A stretch of 12,677 bases of DNA from an uncultured Lachnospiraceae bacterium (GTDB taxonomy: Bacteria > Bacillota > Clostridia > Lachnospirales > Lachnospiraceae): NCBI GenBank assembly GCA_937901625.1, contig CALDIE010000063.1, forward strand, positions 1 to 12,677, read 5' to 3'. Below the pieces are notes generated by a model. It made no database searches. It had not been told where the DNA came from and saw only the letters and a program-made list of their open reading frames with translations. Made by a program: the position numbers and the translations under genes. Of the stretch, positions 6,231 to 12,677 are shown one piece after another (the stretch's first letter is position 1; each line of letters starts with the position of its first letter).

Positions 6231-6300
6231 CTGTTTCTGTAAAAATCCCGTGGAAAAACACAGAGCAGTGGCCGGAAATCCGTACAAGGAGGAAAATGTT

Positions 6301-9300
6301 ATGTCAGATCTATGGAAAGAAGTGCAGAAAAAAGGATTGTACGATCCGTCCTTTGAACATGACAACTGCGGTATCGGTGCGATCATCGATATTGAAGGCA
6401 AAGCAAATCATGCATTGGTAGACGATGCGCTTTCCATTGTGGAAAAACTGGAACACAGAGCAGGAAAAGACGCGGAAGGAAAAACCGGTGACGGTGTGGG
6501 TATCTTAACCCAGATACCGCACAGGTTTTTCGTAAAGAAGTTAAAGGAACAGGGAATCGATCTCCCGGGAAAGAGACAGTACGGCGTGGGTATGTTCTTT
6601 TTTCCGCAAAATGAGTTGGATCTCCGCCAGGCAAGATCCATGTTTGAGATCATTGTCCGCAAGGCAGGTTTAAAGTTTTTGGGCTGGAGAAAAGTGGATT
6701 CCGATCCGGAGGTGCTGGGATCGAGAGCCAGAGAATGTATGCCCAATATCTACCAGGCTTTTATCGAACGTCCTGAGGATTTGATCGGGGATCTTGATTT
6801 TGACCGGAAACTGTATGTTATCCGAAGAGAGTTCGAACAGAGCAGTGCCAATACTTATGTGCCCTCCCTTTCCTGCAGAACGATCGTATATAAGGGAATG
6901 TTTCTGGTCGGACAGTTAAGAACCTTTTTTACGGATTTAAGAGATCCGGAGTATGAATCGGCCATCGCCATGGTTCACTCCCGTTTCTCCACCAATACAA
7001 TGCCCAGCTGGAATCGGGCACACCCCAATCGATACATCGTTCATAACGGTGAGATCAATACGATCAAGGGTAACGCCGACAAGATGTTGGCCAGAGAGGA
7101 GACGATGCATACAAATCTCTTCTCGGCAGAGGATATGACCAAGGTTCTTCCGGTTATCTCCCAGAGCGGTTCGGACTCCGCCATGCTTGACAACGTCCTT
7201 GAGTTTCTTGTAATGAGCGGTATGGAACTTCCTTTGGCAATGACCGTTATGATCCCGGAACCCTGGTCACACAACGAAACACTGACCCAGGAAGAACGTG
7301 ATTTCTATCAGTATTACGCAACGATGATGGAGCCGTGGGACGGTCCCGCATCGATCCTTTTCTCGGACGGCGATGTGATGGGCGCGATCCTGGATCGCAA
7401 CGGTCTACGTCCCTCCAGATATTACATCATGGATGACGGGCGTCTGATCTTATCCTCGGAGGTGGGCGTGCTTCCTCTGGAGGAGAGCCACATCGTTCGA
7501 AAGGAAAGACTTCATCCCGGTAAGATCCTTTTGGTGGATACAAAGCAAAAGAAGATCATCCTGGATGAGGAGATCAAAGAAAAATATGCTCTTAAAAAGC
7601 CTTATGGAGAGTGGCTGGACAGCTGTTTAACCCTTCTTTCGGAGTTAAAGATCCCGAATAAGAAAGTGCCTCAGATAAGCGGAGAGTACAGAAAGAGGCT
7701 GCAGAAAGCCTTTGGGTATTCCTGGGAGAATGTTCATGACGGACTTTTAAATATGGCTTTAAACGGAACGGAAGCCATCGGCTCCATGGGTGTGGATACA
7801 CCGATCGCGGCGTTGTCTGAAGAGTATCAGCCACTGTTCTATTATTTCAAGCAGCTTTTTGCGCAGGTGACCAATCCGCCCATCGACGCGCAGAGGGAAG
7901 AGATCGTTACCTCGCGTACGGTCTATCTCGGTAAGAACGGTAATCTTTTGGAGGAGAGCCGTGAAAACTGCCAGGTATTAAAGATCAACAATCCGATCTT
8001 AACGGATCTGGATCTGTTAAAAATAGAAAATATGAAAAAAGAAGGATTTCACGTGGCTAAGGTTTCCATCCTCTTTTACAAGAGCACGCCGATGAAGCGT
8101 GTACTGGACCACCTTTTTGTGGAAGTGGACAAGGCTTATAAAGAGGGCGCCAATATTTTGATCCTCTCCGACCGCGGCGTAGATGAAAACCATGTTGCCA
8201 TTCCTTCCCTTCTGGCTGTTGCGGCTGTTCATAAGCACCTGGTAGAGACCAGAAAATGTACGGCAATGTCCCTGATCCTTGAGTCCGCGGAACCCAGAGA
8301 GGTACATCATTTCGCAACACTTTTAGGTTACGGCGCGGGCGCTGTCAATCCGTATCTGGCACATGCGTCCATCGGTGAGTTAGTAGAGCAGGAACTGTTG
8401 GATAAGGATTATTACGCTGCAGTAGAGGATTATGACAACGCGATCCTGTTCGGTATCGTAAAGATCGCCTCCAAGATGGGCATTTCTACGATCCAGTCTT
8501 ATCAGGGAAGTAAGATCTTTGAAGCAATCGGCATATCCAAAGAGGTGATTGATCAATACTTCCCCGGAACGGTCAGCCGTATCGGCGGTATCAGTCTGGA
8601 GGATATTGGAAACGCCGTGGATCGCCAGCACAGCCGTGCCTTTGATCCTTTGGGACTTAAGGTGAACCTGGAGTTAACCCCCGCGGGAAGACATAAGTCA
8701 CGCAGCCAGGGTGAGAAGCACCGTTATAATCCCGCAACGATCCATATGCTGCAGCAGTCGACCAGAGAAGGGGATTACGAAAAGTTCAAGGCCTATACCC
8801 GGATGGTGAATACGGAGGAATCCGGGTACATAAGAAGCCTGCTTGAGTTTAATTACCCCAAAGAGGGAGTGCCTATCGAAGAGGTGGAGAGCGAGGAATC
8901 GATCGTAACACGTTTTAAGACAGGCGCGATGAGTTACGGTTCCATCTCAGAGGAGGCGCATCAGACACTGGCTATCGCCATGAATCATCTGCATGGTAAG
9001 TCAAACAGCGGTGAGGGCGGAGAGAGCGAAGAGAGGATCTTATCCGCCGGTACGGATAATGACCGGAGTTCCGCGATCAAGCAGGTGGCCAGCGGCAGAT
9101 TTGGTGTTACCAGCCGTTATCTGGTAAGCGCGAAAGAGATTCAGATCAAAATGGCGCAGGGAGCAAAGCCCGGTGAGGGCGGACATCTTCCGGGAAAGAA
9201 AGTATATCCCTGGATCGCGAAGACCAGACATTCCACCCCCGGCGTGAGTCTGATCTCCCCGCCGCCTCATCACGATATATATTCGATCGAAGATCTGGCC

Positions 9301-10851
9301 CAGTTGATCTACGATCTGAAATGCGCCAATAAGAATGCCAGGATCTCGGTAAAGCTTGTATCCGAGGCAGGCGTTGGTACGGTGGCGGCAGGTGTAGCCA
9401 AGGCAGGAGCCGGCGTTATCTTAATCTCCGGTTATGACGGAGGTACCGGCGCGGCGCCGTTATCATCCATACACAATGCCGGACTTCCCTGGGAGCTTGG
9501 GCTGGCTGAGACACATCAGACACTCGTGGCCAACGGACTTCGCGACCGTGTAGTGATCGAGACGGACGGTAAACTGATGAGCGGACGGGATGTGGCCATC
9601 GCTGCCATTTTAGGAGCGGAAGAGTTCGGTTTTGCCACGGCACCGTTGATCACGATGGGATGCGTGATGATGAGAGCCTGTCAATCCGATACATGCCCGA
9701 TGGGTGTCGCAACACAGAATCCTGAATTAAGAAAGCGTTTTGCCGGAAAGCCGGAATATGTTGAAAACTTTATGCTCTTCATCGCAAGAGAGTTAAGGGA
9801 GATCATGAGCCAATTAGGTGTCAGGACGCTTTCCGAACTGGTGGGACGTACCGACCTTTTGAAAAAGGCACAAACGAGCGGTAAGAATGCAGCGTTGATC
9901 GATGTATCCGGGATCCTCTTGCAGGCGCCTGAACAGAAACTTACACATGACGAAAAGAAACTGTATGATTTTCGCTTAAACGAGACAAAGGACGAGAAGG
10001 AACTGCTCTCATCCAAGACCATCTTAAAGGCGATCGAGGGCGGATCACAGGCAGTGGCTTCGGTGAAGCTCGAAAGTACGGATCGAACCTTCGGAACCTT
10101 GCTTGGAGCTGAGATTACGAGAGAGCATCCGGAAGGACTTAAGGAGGATACGATCACCATAAACTGTACCGGTTCCGGAGGTCAGAGCTTTGGAGCGTTT
10201 ATCCCGAAGGGATTGACACTTCGACTGGTAGGCGACAGCAACGACTACTTCGGAAAAGGACTTTCCGGCGGAAAGCTGGTGGTATCGGTACCGAAGGAGG
10301 CAACGTATGATCCGCACGAGAATATCATGATCGGCAATGTGGCGCTCTATGGCGCGACTTCCGGAAAGGCATTTATCGCCGGAATGGCGGGAGAACGCTT
10401 CTGTATCCGTAATTCCGGAGCTATCGCGTGCGTGGAAGGTGTCGGTGAACACGGCTGTGAATATATGACCGGTGGTACGGTTGTGATCCTGGGTGGAACG
10501 GGAAAGAACTTTGCGGCCGGCATGAGCGGTGGCGTAGCGTATGTGCTGGACGAGGAAAATCATCTGTACAAGAATTTAAATAAGCAGTTAGTCAGCATGG
10601 AGGCAGTGGAGAATAAGAGCGACCGTGAAGAGCTGCATGCGATCATCGAGGAGCATGTGGCGTTGACAGGGTCAAAGAAGGGTAAGGAGATACTGGATCG
10701 ATTCGAGGAATATATCCCGCACTTTAAGAAGATCATTCCGCAGGATTACAAGACTATGCTTAAGGGGATCGCTAAATTTGAAGAACAGGGCGAGGATCCG
10801 GAGACTGCGAAAATTGAGGCATTTAAGGCATTTGTGGGAGGTGAACTGTAA
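6301..10851 (+). CDS. gltB: Glutamate synthase (NADPH) large subunit
   Basis: The alpha subunit of GOGAT takes the amide nitrogen of glutamine and transfers it to 2-oxoglutarate, giving glutamate with electrons from GltD. At 1516 residues it has the usual length. A 22-residue propeptide precedes Cys23 (HDNCGIG), the expected processed N-terminal nucleophile of the class II glutaminase domain (to about residue 430). A central domain follows, then the FMN synthase domain from about 870, with GAMSYGS (875-881) and GYDGGTGAAP (1044-1053). Cys1121, Cys1127 and Cys1132 form the C-x5-C-x4-C pattern of the 3Fe-4S cluster. The GXGXG C-terminal domain begins near 1285. The frame is open from 6250, but ATG 6301 is preferred because AAGGAGG (6286-6292) lies eight bases before it and the propeptide length is normal. 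It overlaps gltD by one base. Confidence 0.97.
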   Translation: MSDLWKEVQKKGLYDPSFEHDNCGIGAIIDIEGKANHALVDDALSIVEKLEHRAGKDAEGKTGDGVGILTQIPHRFFVKKLKEQGIDLPGKRQYGVGMFFFPQNELDLRQARSMFEIIVRKAGLKFLGWRKVDSDPEVLGSRARECMPNIYQAFIERPEDLIGDLDFDRKLYVIRREFEQSSANTYVPSLSCRTIVYKGMFLVGQLRTFFTDLRDPEYESAIAMVHSRFSTNTMPSWNRAHPNRYIVHNGEINTIKGNADKMLAREETMHTNLFSAEDMTKVLPVISQSGSDSAMLDNVLEFLVMSGMELPLAMTVMIPEPWSHNETLTQEERDFYQYYATMMEPWDGPASILFSDGDVMGAILDRNGLRPSRYYIMDDGRLILSSEVGVLPLEESHIVRKERLHPGKILLVDTKQKKIILDEEIKEKYALKKPYGEWLDSCLTLLSELKIPNKKVPQISGEYRKRLQKAFGYSWENVHDGLLNMALNGTEAIGSMGVDTPIAALSEEYQPLFYYFKQLFAQVTNPPIDAQREEIVTSRTVYLGKNGNLLEESRENCQVLKINNPILTDLDLLKIENMKKEGFHVAKVSILFYKSTPMKRVLDHLFVEVDKAYKEGANILILSDRGVDENHVAIPSLLAVAAVHKHLVETRKCTAMSLILESAEPREVHHFATLLGYGAGAVNPYLAHASIGELVEQELLDKDYYAAVEDYDNAILFGIVKIASKMGISTIQSYQGSKIFEAIGISKEVIDQYFPGTVSRIGGISLEDIGNAVDRQHSRAFDPLGLKVNLELTPAGRHKSRSQGEKHRYNPATIHMLQQSTREGDYEKFKAYTRMVNTEESGYIRSLLEFNYPKEGVPIEEVESEESIVTRFKTGAMSYGSISEEAHQTLAIAMNHLHGKSNSGEGGESEERILSAGTDNDRSSAIKQVASGRFGVTSRYLVSAKEIQIKMAQGAKPGEGGHLPGKKVYPWIAKTRHSTPGVSLISPPPHHDIYSIEDLAQLIYDLKCANKNARISVKLVSEAGVGTVAAGVAKAGAGVILISGYDGGTGAAPLSSIHNAGLPWELGLAETHQTLVANGLRDRVVIETDGKLMSGRDVAIAAILGAEEFGFATAPLITMGCVMMRACQSDTCPMGVATQNPELRKRFAGKPEYVENFMLFIARELREIMSQLGVRTLSELVGRTDLLKKAQTSGKNAALIDVSGILLQAPEQKLTHDEKKLYDFRLNETKDEKELLSSKTILKAIEGGSQAVASVKLESTDRTFGTLLGAEITREHPEGLKEDTITINCTGSGGQSFGAFIPKGLTLRLVGDSNDYFGKGLSGGKLVVSVPKEATYDPHENIMIGNVALYGATSGKAFIAGMAGERFCIRNSGAIACVEGVGEHGCEYMTGGTVVILGGTGKNFAAGMSGGVAYVLDEENHLYKNLNKQLVSMEAVENKSDREELHAIIEEHVALTGSKKGKEILDRFEEYIPHFKKIIPQDYKTMLKGIAKFEEQGEDPETAKIEAFKAFVGGEL

Positions 10852-12335
10852 TGGGAAAGACCACAGGATTTTTGGAATATCAACGTGTTGACGGACCCGT
10901 GAGAGAGGAAGCCGGGAGAGTACAGGACTTTAAGGAGTTTCACGGTCGTCTTTCCGAGGCTGCGCAAAGGCAGCAGGCGGCAAGATGTATGAACTGCGGG
11001 ATCCCGTTCTGTCAGGCCGGGATCATGATCGCGGGAATGGCTTCCGGCTGTCCCTTGCACAACCTGGTGCCGGAAGTGAACGATCTTGTTTACAGAGGAC
11101 GTATGGAGGAAGCATACAGGCGCTTATCCGTTACGCATAGTTTTCCGGAGTTTACCTCCAGGGTATGCCCGGCGCTCTGTGAAGCGGCCTGCACTTGCGG
11201 TTTGCAGGATAAAGCGGTTTCCACCAAGGAAAACGAAAAGTCGGTGATCGAGTACGCATACAGCCACGACCTTGTAAAAGAGGAAAAGCCGGAAGTAAAG
11301 ACCGGGAAAAAGGTAGCGGTGATAGGAAGCGGTCCTTCCGGGCTTGCGGCGGCACAGCTCTTAAATCGCCGGGGACATGAGGTCACCGTATATGAGAGAC
11401 GGGACAGAGTAGGCGGCTTGCTGCGTTACGGAATTCCCAATATGAAGCTGGATAAATCGGTGATCGACCGCAGAGTTCAGCTTATGGAAGAAGCCGGAGT
11501 TCGCTTTGTGGTAAATGCCGATGTGGGAAAAGATGTGGAAGCATCCGCACTGCTTAAAGACTACGACAGCGTCGTCTTAGCCTGCGGGGCTTCCAATCCG
11601 AGAGATATTAACGCGCCCGGAAGGGACGCAAAGGGAATCCGTTTTGCTGTTGATTTTTTGACGGAGGTGACTAAGAGTCTGTTAGACAGTGATTTTAAGA
11701 AGGTTCCGTATGAACTTGCCAGGGATAAGGATGTGATCATTATCGGAGGAGGTGATACCGGAAATGACTGTTGCGGTACTTGCATCCGTTTGGGAGCAAA
11801 GAGCGTAACACAGCTTGAGATGATGCCTAAGCCTTCAGAAGAGAGGCTTCCGTCTAATCCATGGCCCGAATGGCCGAGAGTGCTTAAGGTTGATTACGGA
11901 CAAGAGGAATCAATTTATAAGTTCGGCCACGACCCTCGCATTTACCAGACAACGGTTAAGGAGTTTATTAAGGATAAGAAGGGTAATCTTAAGGAAGTGG
12001 TACTTGTTAACTTAGAGTCTGTTAAGGACGAGAAGACGGGAAGGTTTAATATGGTTCCCGTGGAAGGCTCTGAGAAGACAGTACGCTGTCAGCTTGTTCT
12101 TATTGCAGCGGGATTCTTAGGAAGTGAGAAATATGTTACCGATGACTTCAAGGTTGAATTGGACGGAAGAAGCAATGTTAAGACGGATGAAGATAAGCAT
12201 GCATCCTCTAAGGCGAATGTCTATGCAGCAGGCGATGTAAGAAGCGGTCAGTCTCTTGTGGTACGTGCCATCTCTGATGGACGTAAGGCTGCGAGGGAAG
12301 TAGATATGGCGCTTATGGGGTATACTAATTTGTGA
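10851..12335 (+). CDS. gltD: Glutamate synthase (NADPH) small subunit
   Basis: The beta subunit oxidises NADPH through FAD and passes electrons to GltB through iron-sulfur clusters. Its 494 residues match the family (about 470-495). An N-terminal cysteine region (Cys46, 49, 54, 67 and 106, 110, 114, 116) fits two 4Fe-4S clusters. The FAD site is VIGSGPSG (157-164) with the family RVGGLLRYGIP stretch after it. The NADPH site is GGGDTG (299-304). A second FAD motif, AAGDVRSGQ, lies near the C terminus. The ATG shares its first base with the gltB stop (TAATG), and GGGAGGTG (10836-10843) gives a ribosome site, so translational coupling is likely. Codon choice changes sharply after about residue 320: among serines TCC is 8 of 17 and TCT none before it, while TCT is 6 of 12 and TCC one after it. 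The reading frame and motifs are intact. Confidence 0.97.
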   Translation: MGKTTGFLEYQRVDGPVREEAGRVQDFKEFHGRLSEAAQRQQAARCMNCGIPFCQAGIMIAGMASGCPLHNLVPEVNDLVYRGRMEEAYRRLSVTHSFPEFTSRVCPALCEAACTCGLQDKAVSTKENEKSVIEYAYSHDLVKEEKPEVKTGKKVAVIGSGPSGLAAAQLLNRRGHEVTVYERRDRVGGLLRYGIPNMKLDKSVIDRRVQLMEEAGVRFVVNADVGKDVEASALLKDYDSVVLACGASNPRDINAPGRDAKGIRFAVDFLTEVTKSLLDSDFKKVPYELARDKDVIIIGGGDTGNDCCGTCIRLGAKSVTQLEMMPKPSEERLPSNPWPEWPRVLKVDYGQEESIYKFGHDPRIYQTTVKEFIKDKKGNLKEVVLVNLESVKDEKTGRFNMVPVEGSEKTVRCQLVLIAAGFLGSEKYVTDDFKVELDGRSNVKTDEDKHASSKANVYAAGDVRSGQSLVVRAISDGRKAAREVDMALMGYTNL

Positions 12336-12366
12336 TAGTATATATATTAAGTTAAAGGAGCATATC

Positions 12367-12677
12367 ATGGCAACAATTAACAAGAACTTTGAGAAACTAC
12401 CGGGAAGCTATCTGTTTTCTACAATAGCTATAAAGGTGCGAGAATTTGAGGAAGCTAATCCCAATGCCGAAATCATACGACTCGGCATCGGCGACGTAAC
12501 AAAACCTTTAGCACCTTCCGTTATTAAAGCACTTAACAGCGCAGTAGATGAGATGGCTAAGGAAGAGTCATTCAAAGGCTATGCCCCGGATCTTGGTTAC
12601 GCATTCTTAAGAGAAAAAATAGCCATGTACGATTATAAGGACAGGGGTTGTAATATCAGTGCCGATGAGATATTTGT
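12367..12677 (+). CDS. dapL: LL-diaminopimelate aminotransferase, 5' part only
   Basis: DapL is a PLP enzyme that converts tetrahydrodipicolinate directly to LL-diaminopimelate using glutamate as amino donor, for lysine and peptidoglycan. About 103 residues are present; the gene runs off the window, so the PLP lysine is not seen. The N terminus matches the family: LPGSYLF (11-17), IIRLGIGDVTKPL (36-48) and FKGYAPDLGYAFLR (69-82), the last two typical of DapL among class I aminotransferases. The start follows AAAGGAG (12354-12360) at six bases. Only 31 bases separate it from gltD and no terminator lies between, so co-transcription with gltBD is likely, giving a supply of glutamate next to a user. 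Its codon choice resembles the 3' third of gltD rather than the genes upstream. Confidence 0.9.
   Translation, partial: MATINKNFEKLPGSYLFSTIAIKVREFEEANPNAEIIRLGIGDVTKPLAPSVIKALNSAVDEMAKEESFKGYAPDLGYAFLREKIAMYDYKDRGCNISADEIF

Larger units (their letters stand above)
5986..6300 (+). other. Intergenic region between amt-glnK and gltB (315 bases)
   Basis: It contains, in order, the terminator at 6021-6060, an AT-rich stretch, the gltB promoter (6128-6156), the hexaloop hairpin and leader terminator (6187-6230), then about 55 bases without recognisable structure up to the gltB ribosome site AAGGAGG (6286-6292). No credible coding region is seen, apart from a nine-codon ATG frame at 6185-6214 discussed among the rejected items. 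Confidence 0.8.

Noticed and set aside
6250..6300. In-frame upstream extension of gltB starting at ATG 6250
   Set aside because: No ribosome site precedes 6250, whereas AAGGAGG is ideally placed for ATG 6301; the longer start would give an unusually long propeptide before Cys23.
12330..12353. Possible promoter before dapL in the run TAGTATATATATTAAG
   Set aside because: AT-rich -10-like sequence only; no -35 at suitable spacing, and the gap to gltD is very short.

Overview
The window looks like a piece of a Clostridia chromosome, most likely Lachnospiraceae. The evidence is the gene content: a type III glutamine synthetase, an ammonium channel fused to a PII domain, a Bacillus-type iron-sulfur PurF and a DapL aminotransferase. 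The -35/-10 promoters and strong AGGAGG-type ribosome binding sites fit the same group. Genus cannot be decided from the sequence. All genes are on the + strand. No mobile element, CRISPR array, tRNA or rRNA was seen.

Layout: purF (240-1652), the glutamine-dependent first enzyme of purine synthesis; glnN (1938-4040), GSIII; amt-glnK (4213-5985), an ammonium channel with a C-terminal PII sensor; gltB (6301-10851) and gltD (10851-12335), the two NADPH glutamate synthase subunits, overlapping by one base; and the 5' part of dapL (12367 to the window edge), a lysine and cell-wall gene that uses glutamate as amino donor. Together they take up ammonium, fix it into glutamine, convert glutamine to glutamate, and spend both products.

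The main discovery candidate is regulatory. purF, glnN, amt and gltB each have, in the leader, a short hairpin with a six-base loop AANGG(C/G), closed by a C-G pair, that overlaps the 5' arm of an intrinsic terminator. In purF, glnN and gltB the fourth loop base (G) is the first G-C pair of the terminator, so the two folds exclude each other. A in loop position 1 and G in position 4 is the signature of RNA targets of ANTAR antiterminators. The known ANTAR target has two such hairpins, but at purF and glnN the predicted transcription start leaves room for only one. This suggests a compact glutamine/nitrogen antitermination regulon, possibly of a minimal single-hairpin form.

Secondary points are a perfect 16-bp palindrome and a spaced direct repeat in the glnN leader, a stable hairpin just before the amt ribosome binding site, and an abrupt change in codon choice inside gltD near 11.82 kb that continues into dapL, suggesting a recombination or assembly junction.
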